Counted from the first letter of the stretch, positions 1 through 10,852 are shown. The stretch is DNA of 62,500 bases from Selaginella moellendorffii (GCF_000143415.4 NW_003314272.1:1136018-1198517); one strand, 5' to 3'. The notes: a model not told the origin generated them from the sequence alone. A program made the numbers and translations.

Positions 1-452
1 TAACCTTAGAATTTACTTTAACCCCGCACTTATCGATTAAATATTGCATTTGTTTCAGTACAGCATATACTCGTACATAATTATCTACGAATTGATAACT
101 ATATTTGGTCTGATTGGCCAGTGAAATAAATTTGTAACTATGTTTTGTATATCTTATAAGGATCGTAAATAATGTTGAAAAAACCAAGATGAATGCTTCC
201 AATTTGAGCATTGTTTGGGGACCAAATCTTATGAAGACAACACTTACGTCTAACATTGCTGCAAATACTGTGTATCAGAATCGTATTGTCGAAAAACTGC
301 TTATTTATCAGAAAGAAATCTTTAAAAAAGTTGCAACGAAAAAACCGATTCGACCAAGATGAAGGGAACATTCACTTTCTACATTAATCGCTTGTCAATC
401 TGCAAGAATTATACATTTTTAAGTCCTGACATGGATTATTCGACAATTCGCG
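1..452. other. AT-rich flank, no gene seen
   Basis: This is AT-rich DNA with only short reading frames and no recognisable domain. Nothing in it resembles the U3 part of the LTR at 6860-6955, so it is taken as sequence flanking the retrotransposon rather than part of it. Confidence 0.5.
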
Positions 453-531
453 TCCTGTATATAAGCTAGGGTTTTTGGGTTAATGGATATGCACATTTCT
501 GTATTCCCTTTCCATATTCCATGCACTCACA
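453..531 (+). repeat. Truncated 5' LTR (TATA box to LTR end)
   Basis: Bases 453-531 match 6956-7034 of the 3' LTR with two differences. The match starts directly upstream of the TATA box (TATATAA at 458-464) and stops abruptly on its 5' side, so the U3 region upstream of the promoter core is missing. The LTR ends in CACA at 531. TGG starts two bases further (533), where a primer-binding site is expected, but I could not assign a tRNA. Confidence 0.75.
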
Positions 532-755
532 TTGGTGGAGATGAGGGGCACCTTTGATTGTCCCTGAGGAGTGCTTGGATTTGGGATTTTGGTTTAGATC
601 TAACTTTTGCATCGTCTAGATCTAGCTTTTTCCATTTCCTTTCTTTTGTTCTTTCTTTTGGTTTAGATCTAGCTTTTTGCGTTGTCTAGATCTACCATTT
701 CCTTCTAGCTTTTTGTCATCTCTCTTCTTTTGCTTTTTCTTTTTCATTCATCTTC
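532..755 (+). other. Retrotransposon leader with direct repeats
   Basis: The untranslated leader between LTR and gag contains two imperfect copies of a unit of about 35 bases, at 591-624 and 660-694. Each copy holds two palindromic TAGATCTA-like boxes. The rest is T-rich. The role is unknown; dimerisation or packaging is possible but is only a guess. Confidence 0.5.
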
Positions 756-1688
756 ATGGCAGATCAGCAATCTCCTCCTTTGACTTTAGAGCAGCAATTG
801 GTACAATTGCTTGATGCTATGCGCTTGCAATTGAACAACCAAACTCAGTTGATGGCGGCGTTCACGGCACATGGTACAACTCCTCCTGCTCTTGGTGCTA
901 ATCCTCGCGTTCGGCCGGAGTTCTTTCGCGGGAATCCTGGGGATGATGTGTACCATTGGTTCGATCACTTCACGGTGATTGCCACATATCATTCTTGGGA
1001 TGAGGCTCGATGTTTGCGTGAGTTTCCCACGTGTCTCCAAGGGACGGCGTTGCAGTGGTATAATGGTTTGAGCGCAGCCACTCGTGGGGATTGGAGTGTT
1101 CTCCTGGACGTCTTCAAACGCGCCTTCGGACATGCCGATGATTGTGATGATGCTTTCCAACAATTGCATCGTCTTCGCCAAGGGCCATCTGAGTCGGTGA
1201 TGCAATTTGGCGTTCGTTTCCGAAGTCTTTTGCTTCGTGCGGAGCCAAATATGTCGGAGCGGATCAAGCTAGGAATGTTGTGGCCAACACTTCGTCAAGA
1301 TCTTGTCGGATTTGTGCATGCACTTGCTCCTGCCACCCTTGACGATGCTCTTCACTTGGCACAACCTTATGAGACGTCGCCTCTTCCACTTCTCGCTGCA
1401 CGTCCTTCCGCTCCACTTCCTATGGGTGATGGTCCTGTTCCAATGGAGGTTGATGCTGTTGCTGCTCGAGTTCAAGGACAAGCGCGAGGACGTGGTCGTG
1501 GCCGTGATGTTTGCTGCTGGGCGTGTGATGAAGTTGGTCATACTTATCGACGTTGCCGTCATTTTCCGGATTGGCGACCTCCATTTCCTGGGTGGAGACC
1601 TTGGCGTCAGCAACGTCCCATGGGTGCTGCTGCAGTGGAAGGTCTGGACACTGAGATGCATCCGGGAAACGAGGAGTCGCGCGAGTAA
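756..1688 (+). CDS. Gag polyprotein of Ty3/gypsy element
   Basis: The 310-aa capsid/nucleocapsid protein packages the retrotransposon RNA into virus-like particles. A Retrotrans_gag-type capsid domain lies at about residues 55-200 (YHWFDHF, LQWYNG). A single CCHC zinc knuckle follows near residue 253 (CWACDEVGHTYRRC, spacing C-x2-C-x4-H-x4-C) after an Arg/Gly-rich stretch. The ATG at 756 follows a T-rich leader. The stop codon TAA (1686-1688) overlaps the next ATG (1688-1690), so gag and pol overlap by one base in different frames. No internal stop is present, so gag alone is intact. Confidence 0.9.
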   Translation: MADQQSPPLTLEQQLVQLLDAMRLQLNNQTQLMAAFTAHGTTPPALGANPRVRPEFFRGNPGDDVYHWFDHFTVIATYHSWDEARCLREFPTCLQGTALQWYNGLSAATRGDWSVLLDVFKRAFGHADDCDDAFQQLHRLRQGPSESVMQFGVRFRSLLLRAEPNMSERIKLGMLWPTLRQDLVGFVHALAPATLDDALHLAQPYETSPLPLLAARPSAPLPMGDGPVPMEVDAVAARVQGQARGRGRGRDVCCWACDEVGHTYRRCRHFPDWRPPFPGWRPWRQQRPMGAAAVEGLDTEMHPGNEESRE

Positions 1689-4600
1689 TGGAGGGACCTT
1701 GCACGAATAAATCAGTGACCCCTCCATCTTTCTTTCGGGAGTATCATCAAGGGGTTCACTCGGCACCAGTTCATCCCGTGTTTACTTTCCAAGCTCGTTT
1801 TTATAACAAAAGGTCTCCTATTATTCTCTCCGTGTTGGTTGATACAGGTTCGAGTTTATCTTCTATTGCTCGACCTGTTACCACACGTTGTCGTCTACAC
1901 TTGCGTCGTGCGGCGGAACCAGTTTTCATTCTTTATGGCAACGGCTGTACACATGCATGTGCACGGGATGAGGTGGACCTGGTTGTGCGTGTGGGCGATC
2001 TCGAGCTTGAGTTGCAGTCGTTGCGGGTGGTGCCGAGTCAAGCTTTTGACCTCATTCTTGGTATGGATTGGTTGCAGCGCAATCATGCCAAGTGTGACTT
2101 TGAGGCTTCTCCCCCTTGTCTCATACTTCCTTATGTTTCATCCATTCCTCTCACTTCCATACCTCTTCGTCCCTCTACTTCTACCTCTGCTTCCATTACT
2201 TTTGTTCCCCCACTCTTTCCTTCTGTGTTTCCATCTTGTTCTATTTTTCCCTTTTCCGATCCCTCCGACGATCTTTGTGTTGCAGCAGTTGACCGGCTCA
2301 TGAAGGAGTATTTTGATCTCTTTGAATTTGACCTATCGTCTGGGGCCAAGATTGCCACACGTCATCTGATTCCAACCGGGGCTGCTCGTCCAATCAAGGT
2401 TCCTGTTCGTCGTCGGTCACCTAAGGAGATCAAGATTTTACGAGCCAACGTGAAGGAAATGCTGGAGAAGGGTGTTATTCGGAAGTCGCAGAGTCCTTGG
2501 GCATGTGAACCTCATCTTGTGACGAAGCCTGATGGGAGTATTCGTTTCTGCATCGACTATCGTCCGTTAAACGAAGTGACGATCCCAGATGTGTATCCTC
2601 TTCCTCACACTGCTGATCTCTTAGATCGTTTGGGGCGAAGTCGTTGGTTCACCAAGCTAGATCTTGCTTCTGGGTATTGGCAAGTACCGATGGCCGAAGA
2701 ACATATTCCTAAGACTGATTTTCGTACACCATTTGGTTTGTACAAGTTCTTGGTGATGCCGTTTGGTTTGAACAATGCTCCAGCAACTTTCCAGCGGATG
2801 ATGGACGAGGTTCTTTGCGATATGCCAGAAGTGACTGCTGACTTCATTGATGATGTCTTGATCCACTCGGAGGGGACGTGGGAGGAGCACATTCGTGATG
2901 TTTGTAAAGTGTTGGATCGGCTACGTGATGTTGGTTTAAAGCTGAAGCGGTCAAAGTGCGTGTTTGGGTCCAAAGACACAACTTATCTTGGGTACCGTAT
3001 TTCTCGTGAAGGTTTGCAAGTTGATCCTGACAAACTTGTGGCTGTTCTAAAGTTCCCTACTCCGAAGTGTGTGAATGATGTGCAGCGCTTCTTGGGTAAG
3101 GTGTAGTATCTCGGTCGTTTTGTGGATCATCTTTCCGATCGCACTACACCATTGCGAGCGTTGCTGAAGTCATCAACGTCATCTTTCATCTAGTCTCCGG
3201 ATTGTGAGCGGGCGTTCGTGGATCTCAAGGAGCTATTGACGACTCCTCCGGTTTTGGCATATCCTGACTACACTCGACCTTTTATTTTGTGCGTGGATGC
3301 TTCTGACATTGGTCTTGGCGGTGTGTTGATGCAAAAAAGCTCGAGTGTACCTGGTCAGCGCCATCCCATTGCATACATCAGCCGTACATTACAACCAGCG
3401 GAGATGAACTACTCCACGACGGAGAAGGAGTGTTTAGCAGCAATCTGGGGTTTCGAGAAACTTCATGCATATCTACATGGTTCTCAAACGTTACTTGAAG
3501 GTGACCATGCTACTGTTACTTCATTATTGAAGCGGAAGAACCTGGTTGGTCGTACGGCTCGGTGGGCTTTGAAGCTTCAAATATATGATTTCGATGTTGT
3601 TCATCGCCCAGGGAGTTCTATGGCTGATGCTGATGCCCTTTCTCGAGCTCCTCTTCCTTCTCCACTCACTTCTCATGTTTCTGACGAACCTGTTGTTCCA
3701 GCATCTGTGGATTTTCTAGATGAGGATTCTGTGCCGTCGGCGGTTGCTGTCCTTGATGTTCAGTGTCCACAAGGCGCAGAGCAAGATCTACCTTCTCTCG
3801 ATGAGGTTCGCGAGGCTCAAAAGATTGAGCTGTGGATTCGAAGGCTTCGAGATGGGTTTGAGAATCCTGCATCACTTGTTGATGACTTGCCTTTCAGGCA
3901 TTTACATTCTCAATATCGCCTTGAAGATGGCCTTCTTTATTTTGTGGGGACGGATCCTGATGATCATTTACGGCTGGTGGTGCCTTTGGTGTTTATTCCG
4001 CGGTTTCTCCATGCCTACCATGATTCTCCTATTCTAGGTGGGCATATGGGACACCGTCGTGTCACCGAGAAATTGCACAGGTCTTTCTATTGGCCGGAGA
4101 TGCGACGTGATATTATTCGGTATGTGCGTAGCTGCGTTTGGTGCCAAGCTCGTAATACTCCCCCTCGTGCTACGGAAGGACGGTTGGAGTCAATTGCAGT
4201 TTCCCGTCCGTTTGAGTTGGTGGCATTTGATCTTATGGGACCTTTTCCACGGTCGACTGCTGGCAATGAGTATGTTATTATTGCTTCTGACTACTTGACT
4301 CATTGGGTGGAAGTTTGTGCTCTTGCTAGCGCCTCGGCAACTGCTGTTGGATACTTCCTCCTCAATCGAGTAGTGTTCCAGCATTCTTGTCCAGAGCGGA
4401 TTCTTTCGGATAATGGTCCTGCATTTATGGCTGAGGCATTTCATGTTTTGACGTCTCGGTTGGGGATATGCCACACTTTCACGAGTGCTTATCATCCACA
4501 ATCAGACGGTCTGGTGGAACGACTCGTTCGGACATTCAAAGGGATGATTGCGAAGTATGTGAACTTTCAGCATTCGGATTGGGATGGTTATTTGCCGTCT

Positions 4601-4743
4601 CTTCGGTATGCATATGTTACAGGGGTGCAGAGTTCTGTTGGTGCTTCACCATATAAACTCCTATATGGTCATGATCCAATATTACCAACAGAGCTGGGTT
4701 TACCTTCGCGATTGCCACGAGCTGCCGATGCTAGATCATGGGA

Positions 4744-6401
4744 CTGTAAGCGACTAAATTTTCCATTTTACTTTAGTCACTTAACCACACCTCCGACCAT
4801 TTGGAGGAGTCTCATTCACAACCTCCATAAGTCCAATTCAGGACTTGGGACTTGCTAGCCCCGAGAATGGCATCCATACCACTCAACATTTGCACTTGGT
4901 CCAAGTGCTCCACGTGTCCGATCCCACGACCGACACTCAAAGGTACCACCGACATAGCAGCTTGTTACGCTAAGGTCATGCCCAATCACCTTTGCCACAC
5001 TGGTAGTCCAATACCACTTGCATCACAGTCTTGGCTCTCCAAGACTAGGCAAACCATCCGTGAGTGGTCATCTCAGATCCACTCCTCAGCATCCTTAGGA
5101 TGCCCACCGACAAGGGGGATAGCCTTCCCCAATATCCCTCTGTCAGTCCCCACTAAGTCCCTTTCTGCCCCTGGCCGTGTTTGCCAACACTGCCACTGGA
5201 TCAAGACCCACAGGCCCGACCACTAAGTCCCACGGTCCTCTGGGACTTCCTCACCACACGACTGTGTCCTTGGTCACTACCCCAGAGGACTGCTCCTCTT
5301 CCATTTCCACAGTCTGGGCCTTTGGGGCAACATTTCGGAACACCGTGGCCTTACGCGAGCCACCTGGGTACTCTCCTCGCCTTCTGCCCTTGGGTGCTCT
5401 AGCCATGGGCTTAGAGCGGGTTCCGTTGAGCCACGCCAGGTATCCAAGTAGGTAGTGCCACCCACACTTGGACTGGGAGCATCGGCTAGTCGATCTCCCG
5501 GGGGAACTAGAGCCGGCTCTTGAACACTTCACCAAGCTACCCCGCTTGTCGGTCCGTATTCACTCTAGTCTTGGACTTCCCAGTGGGCAGCTCATCACCC
5601 AACACTGGGTATGGCCTTCTCGGACCAAACTGGCCCTTCCTGGGCCAAACTGGCCCTTCTTGGCCCAACTGGCTCCACTGGGCTCCAACCCCCACACTCT
5701 CCCTACTATACTTTTGGAACCCCCCGCAGCCCCCCCCCCCCCCCCCCTGGGGGACGATCGCTTTGGGCTTTCACCCAACTGCCTGTATTAGTATTCGGAC
5801 TCGGACTCGGGCTCGAACTCAGACTCGGACTCGGTCTCGGTCCTGGTTTCGGACTCGGACTCGGTCTCGGTCTCGGTCTCGGCCTCGGTCTCGGCCTCGG
5901 TCTCGGTTCCATCTCGGACTCCATCTCGGACTCCATCTCGGGTCCATCTCGGACTCCATCTCGGGTCCATCTCGGGTCCATCTCGGACTCCATCTCGGGT
6001 CCATCTCGGACTCCATCTCGGGTCCATCTCAGGTCCATCTCGGACTCCATCTCGGACTCCATCTCAGACTCCATCTTGGGTCCATCTCAGGTCCATCTCG
6101 GACTCCATCTCGGACTCCATATCGGACTCCACTTCGGGTCCATCTCAGACTCCAACTCGGGTCCATCTCGAGTCCATCTCGGACACTTCCACGTGTCATG
6201 TGTTGGTCCTTTTGGGTCCCTTTTTGGAGCCTCGCTTTTTGCTCGCTTCGTGCTCATTCCTCGAGCACTTCATTGGGAGTTCCCCTCCCGCTCTTGACTT
6301 TTTAAGTCGGAGCTTTTGGTCTAAACGTGTTACGCTCGTTTGGCTCTCGCTTTGGCCACTACCACGTGGCGCCCTTCCGGCTCCACTTTGGGGCCTAGGG
6401 A
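4744..6401. mobile_element. Nested insertion in integrase, unclassified
   Basis: The pol frame is interrupted here. The tetranucleotide GGGA lies on both sides (4740-4743 and 6398-6401), as a 4-base target duplication would, and excision restores the integrase frame. The insert has no coding domain I can recognise. I found no terminal inverted repeats and no internal LTR pair; its ends are CTGTAAGC and GGGGCCTA. It holds a C-homopolymer near 5727-5747 and a long minisatellite. It also starts GTAAGC just after the junction and ends CCTAG, so an intron-like origin was considered, but a GT-AG splice there would shift the frame. Confidence 0.6.
5790..6190. repeat. CTCGG-based minisatellite
   Basis: About 400 bases are built of short units. 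The first part has hexamers of the type CTCGGT/CTCGGA. The second part has roughly 11-12-base units of the type CCATCTCGGACT and CCATCTCGGGT in mixed order. All reading frames through it are open or nearly so, which produces long but meaningless repetitive translations. It lies wholly inside the nested insertion. Confidence 0.9.
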
Positions 6402-6859
6402 TTTTGTGTCTCAAAGGGACCAGTATTTGACAAGCATTCTTCCACTTGTCCAAGCAGAGTCTGCCGAACACTTAGGCCGCGTACAAGTGGGACAACAACG
6501 GCGTTACAACTCTCATCATCGTCCACCTGTGGAGTACAAAGTGGATGATTTTGTGTTAGTCCGTTTTCCCCATCTTACGGTACGTGGTTTATCTAAGGGG
6601 CTTCTTGCGCAATGGAAAGGACCGTATCGGGTGTTGCGGCAAATTGAACCACAAGTTTATGAGGTTCGGCATGACGTTCAGCAGGCCGATCCTCCAGAGA
6701 TTGTGCATGTGCAGCGGCTAAACGCTTCGTACAAAGGGATCTGGAGGAGTTAATACCACCTACAGATCCACCGATGCCTCCTCCTGACGTTCCTCCGGAT
6801 CCCGGCCCATCTTCAAGAGAACCGTGATGGTCTTCCATTATCCCGAGAGGAGGGGATGA

Positions 6860-7034
6860 TGTGAGGGCCAAGTGTACGGTTACGATGCCGTATATTAATA
6901 TTAGCGTAGTGGAATTTTGGTAGCCGTCGGATTGGTTTCAATCCGGACCTCTCGCTCCTGTATATAAACTAGGGTTTTTGGGTTAATGGATATGCACATT
7001 TCTGTATTCCCTTTCCATATTCCATGCATTCACA
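6860..7034 (+). repeat. 3' LTR with polypurine tract upstream
   Basis: The 175-base LTR starts TGTGAGGG and ends TTCACA, so it has the usual TG...CA ends. The purine-rich run GAGAGGAGGGGA at 6845-6856 directly upstream is the expected polypurine tract for plus-strand priming. TATATAA at 6961-6967 is the likely promoter TATA box. Confidence 0.8.
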
Positions 7035-7467
7035 ACATCTAATTAAATATATATTTATGCCTAATACAAATATCTTCAATACCAATAAATATTTAACCTA
7101 TTCTAATTCATATAAAATATATTTTAAAACTTTTTGAATTGGTTTTTATAATCGTGGCCAATCTTGCCCAACTCAAAAACCTAGAGCTATTACTATACTC
7201 CTATATTTCCAACTCAAAGAACACGATGAAGTGGCGTGGATGGCGCTCATCACTGGGTTTGCGCGGCAGAAAGATTGCAAGAGTGCAAGCTATGGCATGA
7301 AGGTTTACACGATGGTTTAAGAGAAACTCTAGTAAAATGTGTTCGCCCAGCTTCAGCGTACCTTTCTTCTTTATTTCCTCGGCTTGAGACGACTTGGACA
7401 AGATCTTAAAGTCGGCAGAGTCCAAAAACTTGCTCAACGCGGCATGTCCATGGAATTCAAGTAATCG
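7035..7467. other. AT-rich spacer, 3' side of CRK gene
   Basis: This stretch is AT-rich up to about 7200 and then holds the probable 3' untranslated region of the receptor kinase on the minus strand. I see no gene in it. Confidence 0.5.
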
Positions 7468-9428
7468 CTACTTGTACTCGTTGAGGAGCTCATTACCTGG
7501 CCAAAGTGAAAGGGAGCTTGAGTGGGATCCCAGCAACATGGCCACAACGTCACTCATTGTTGGTCGAGCTTCCTCATGTTCTTGTGTACACAGCATGGCA
7601 ACACGGAGCAGCCTAGAAACCTCCTCCACCGCGTAGTCACCGCCCAGCCTCTTGTCAATGCATTCGCTCATCCTGTTTGCCATGACGAGTTTCCAAGACT
7701 GCAGCCATGACACCATGGGTTATCGGTTCTAATTTGATCGACTTACCAGTTGAAGTAAGAGCTCTTCTTCGGCTGGCAATGCCGGATCCACGCACTTTCT
7801 GCCGCTGGCGATCTCCAGGACGAGGATTCCATAGCTGAAGACATCGGCTTTGGCCGTCAATCGCCCTCGAGTTGCATACTCGGGTGCCATGTATCCACTA
7901 GAAGAATGGCGTGAGTTTCGTCCAGACTGTGGAAGGAAGAGGAGATCAAACTTACAGTGTGCCGGCCACCTTTGTGCTCGTGACGCCGAAGCCTTTGTCC
8001 AAGTCGAAGAGCTTTGATATCCCAAAGTCGGAGATCTTTGGCTGCAGCTTGTCGTCCAAGAGGATGTTGCTGGCTTTGATGTCTCTGTGGATAACCTGGA
8101 CATGGGACTCCTCGTGCAAGTAACCAAGACCACGAGCTATCCCAATGGCGATTTGAAAGCGTGACTGCCAGTCAAGGAACGCGTTTGATCCAGAACCTGC
8201 GGATAAAGCTTCTCGTTAGAAAGAATGGAGAGAAACAAGGATTATTACTGAAGAGTGCTCGGTCAAGGCTGCCTTTGTTGAGGAACTCGTAGACGAGCAG
8301 CCTTTCATCTGCCTCAACGCAATAGCCTTTGAGCCTTACAAGATTTCGGTGCTGAATTCCCGTGATAATGGTGATCTCGTTCACGAACTCTCTTTTGCCT
8401 TGGTTAGACTGCAAGGAGAGCTTCTTCACTGCTACTTGCGAGCCATTGTTTAAGGTGGCCTACAGGAAACAGGATAGTTCTAGGCGTGCAACTTCACAGA
8501 ATAAAGAACTAACCTTGTAAACAGTTCCAAATCCACCTTGTCCAAGCTTGTTCCTCTCGCTGAAGCTATCAGTGGCTAGAGACAAATCCTGGTACGTGAA
8601 CACAACAGGACCCTCAATGCTTCCTGTTGTCAACGAAGCAAACCACGTCAAAAACGGGAAGAACACTCGAGAGAAAACAACACTTACTTTGGATGTCGGT
8701 ATCGTCTCCACGCCTGTGGCGCCCAACCAACTTGGTATGCATCCTCCATCTCCATATGGCAAAGCCAGCAACACCCAAGAGCAAACAAAGCCCCACTGCT
8801 CCTCCCACGAGTCCCCATCGCCACACTAGAGCTCTATTGTCTCTAGAAGAGGAACTGGATGCTCGAGCCGGAGGAGAAGAACTTAACGGAGGTATTGGAG
8901 CTGGCGCAGGAGCTGAAACATTTGGACCCAGCACCCCCAATACACCTAAATTTCTCATATGAGATGCATCCTCCCTTATAGAAACTTACTCATATTGACC
9001 AGCTCGGGAGTAAAGTTGTAGTTCTCGAATCTAATGCGGCAGCGATTGGAGGTGTCGTTGGTCCAAAGCACGCCACCCACGGCAAGAGGAGCCAGTTGCT
9101 GGAACTCACTGTAGGTCTGCTGGATGCACGAGGCGCAGCTTGTCTGATCCGACATGTTGTAGCAGCCAGTGTGGCCGTAAGCGGTGTCGGGGAAATCGCC
9201 ATAGCCAAGGCATGACGCGAATCCATTGGGAGGATTGTGTTCGTAGAGGAACTGGATGACCGTCTCCACATTCTTTTGGAACTGGCTCCCTTGGGTGGTC
9301 TTGCGGGTGTTGTAATACGCGACACCAGGTCTGGCGTCGCTGCTTGGCTCGTCGGGTGGAATGCCTTGCGCTGCCGAGCGATCGAGCAAGAACAGGGGGA
9401 TCATCCATAGCAAGCTCAAGAGCGCCAT
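7468..9428 (-). CDS. Cysteine-rich receptor-like kinase, one DUF26
   Basis: Seven exons: 9428-8990, 8945-8688, 8623-8514, 8459-8249, 8196-7956, 7897-7747, 7698-7468 (546 aa). A signal peptide (about residues 1-20) is followed by one DUF26/Gnk2-type ectodomain with the C-x8-C-x2-C motif ([13 protein letters not shown]), a Pro/Ser-rich stalk, one membrane helix (about 175-200) and a Ser/Thr kinase domain with GQGGFG, catalytic Lys in [12 protein letters not shown] and SDFG. It should sit in the plasma membrane and relay apoplastic or redox signals, as CRKs do. Most angiosperm CRKs have two DUF26 domains. A close paralogue lies at 17566-19315. All catalytic residues are present, so an active kinase is likely. 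Confidence 0.9.
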
Positions 9429-9461
9429 TGCCGTGCTTCACGCGGCTGAGCCAAAGAGAGT

Positions 9462-9504
9462 ATGTCAAGTCCAAAGCTGGTCAAGTCACACTCTAGCTGG
9501 TCAA
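9462..9504 (-). promoter_or_regulatory. W-box-like cluster upstream of CRK gene
   Basis: Within 80 bases upstream of the CRK start codon, minus-strand TTGACC occurs at 9484-9479 and 9504-9499, and a related TTGACA at 9467-9462. TTGAC[C/T] is the core recognised by WRKY factors, which commonly control defence-related CRKs. The function is inferred only from these motifs. Confidence 0.4.
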
Positions 9505-9912
9505 AGTCATGCTCTCACATCTTTTCCAGCTTTTTTCCATACTTATAGCTGAGAGTGAGAGAGAGAGAGAATAAAGAAGCAAAGATTGCAAGGAAGCTCG
9601 ATTACCTTTAGTTATAAGTACACAGCAAAGTATAAAAATTCCCAGTGTATATCCCGGGTAGCATCACAAAAGGTGCCCGAATTTTTTCCCATCTTATAAA
9701 AAATATCAGCCTCCTCTCCCTCCACCGCCATAGCCTTTTTCTGCCACTTTGTACACCGAAACCTGTAATTTTCGTAGTCCTCACGTACACACCATAAACC
9801 ACACGAGATCATCAGCCAGGCAAAGAGCTCGACGATTACCCCCCAGTTTTTCGCGTCTCGACAATCACCGCCGCGTCCCGAGGGGAGCGCTCGAAGCTTT
9901 CCCCGGATCCGT

Positions 9913-10422
9913 CTAGACCGCATGGGGAAGGAGCCTCTCGCAGGTCCGAGCCAGCGACTGGAGATTGCAGCGCACCACCGTGTTGGTGAAAGTGAGCGTG
10001 TCCTCCCGGGTGTTCCCGTCCGGGATCTCCACCACGTACGACTCCATCACCAGCGTCCCCGGCCGGTCCTGGACCAGCGTCTCGTGCAGCGTCGTGATGG
10101 ACCTGTAGTTCCTGAGCCTGTGGTCGCCATCCAGCACCTTGAAGCTCAGTATGTGCTTGTCCTCGTCCAGGATCTCCAGCTGCTCCTTGCTCGTCGTCGC
10201 CGGGAGCCCCGACACCACCGTGATCTCCCGGGTGCTCCCCACTTTGAGGTCGCCCTGCGTGGAGCAGCTGCGTATGAATCGCTTGTAGCACTGCGGCTGG
10301 TCGAACCGGCGAACCACTGACCAGACCACCTCCACCGGCGCTCGGACCTCCTGCACCAGCACGGAGCAGCACTCGTTGGAAGCCGGCTCGTGAGTGTGGT
10401 GCTCGCCGACAGCCTCCTCCAT
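9913..10422 (-). CDS. PYL: PYR/PYL/RCAR abscisic acid receptor
   Basis: The 169-aa START-fold receptor binds abscisic acid and then inhibits clade A PP2C phosphatases. Diagnostic parts are the pocket Lys in CYKRF (residue 47), the gate loop SGLPA (71-75), the latch HRL (101-103) and the C-terminal helix motif NLQSLA. The frame is open upstream to an ATG at 10551, but those extra residues look unlike the family and run through a GC dinucleotide tract, so the ATG at 10422 is preferred. It is a single exon, as is common for PYL genes. It is transcribed divergently from ATE1. It is probably nuclear and cytosolic. Confidence 0.93.
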   Translation of the reverse strand: MEEAVGEHHTHEPASNECCSVLVQEVRAPVEVVWSVVRRFDQPQCYKRFIRSCSTQGDLKVGSTREITVVSGLPATTSKEQLEILDEDKHILSFKVLDGDHRLRNYRSITTLHETLVQDRPGTLVMESYVVEIPDGNTREDTLTFTNTVVRCNLQSLARTCERLLPHAV

Positions 10423-10852
10423 TCTAGCGCTCTCCCGCTCCAACTCTTCTATCCATTCTCCTGTAGAGGGCGCAACAGTTTCCTGCCAGCGGAGGAAATC
10501 AAGCGCGCGCGCGCGCCCCTTGCTTGTCAGGCCCCGCAATTCACAATGCAAAACAAGGAATCGATCACACAGGAATGGATCTTTTCACTCTTTTCTAGCC
10601 ACCGCCCTAGCAAGCAGCTACCAGCAAGCAGCAATGGCATGAAATTCTGGCAATGCGCTGCTTACCTTGCACATACCAGCTGCTGGAGAAGATCCTAGCG
10701 ACGAAATTGCGCGGCCAGCAGTGACTTTCACTCCCGCGAGATCATGTCAGAGCCAAAAGCCCTAGATAGCAAATCCACCGACCATATCTATCTGGGAATA
10801 TGCCGCGGGCATCTCCTTGTCCGTACGATGCGCATTAGGGCGAGCGCGGGCG
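10423..10852. promoter_or_regulatory. Shared upstream region of PYL and ATE1
   Basis: These 430 bases separate two divergent start codons and must hold both promoters. An alternating GC run lies at about 10504-10516. No clear TATA box was found on either side. Upstream start codons on the PYL side could extend that protein or act as upstream frames. Confidence 0.4.

Larger units (their letters stand above)
1688..6753 (+). pseudogene. Pol polyprotein, two stops and an insertion
   Basis: One frame runs from 1688: aspartic protease (VDTGSS near residue 51), reverse transcriptase (KLDLASGYWQ, MPFGLNNAP, catalytic FIDDVL), RNase H (CVDASD, TEKECLAA) and integrase (zinc-binding HHCC region near 4040-4150; catalytic D in FDLMGPF, D in SDNGPAF, E in GLVERLVR). 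In-frame TAG codons at 3104-3106 and 3191-3193 fall between reverse transcriptase and RNase H, the second where this family has a conserved Trp. Removing 4744-6401 rejoins the frame exactly at GA|T and leads into the integrase C-terminus, which ends at 6753. As it stands the gene cannot make a full polyprotein. Confidence 0.9.
453..7034 (+). mobile_element. Ty3/gypsy LTR retrotransposon, decayed
   Basis: The element has gag (756-1688), pol in the order protease, reverse transcriptase, RNase H, integrase (Ty3/gypsy order) and a 3' LTR at 6860-7034 preceded by a polypurine tract. The integrase C-terminus carries a GPY/F-type module (QWKGPYRVL near 6620) and I see no chromodomain behind it. The copy cannot be autonomous: the 5' LTR lacks U3, pol carries two stop codons, and a 1.65-kb insertion splits the integrase C-terminus. 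The 79 bases shared by the two LTRs differ at two positions, both transitions, so the insertion is fairly young but not new. Confidence 0.9.

Noticed and set aside
5520-6305. Long overlapping frames on both strands in the CTCGG region
   Set aside because: They are translations of a short-unit minisatellite; several frames are open at once because the units lack stop codons.
4744-6401. A retained intron in the retrotransposon (starts GTAAGC, ends CCTAG)
   Set aside because: Splicing at these sites would shift the integrase frame, whereas removing the segment between the two GGGA copies restores it; a transposed insert fits better.
10423-10551. 43-residue N-terminal extension of the PYL receptor
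   Set aside because: The residues do not resemble any part of the family and are encoded partly by a GC dinucleotide tract.
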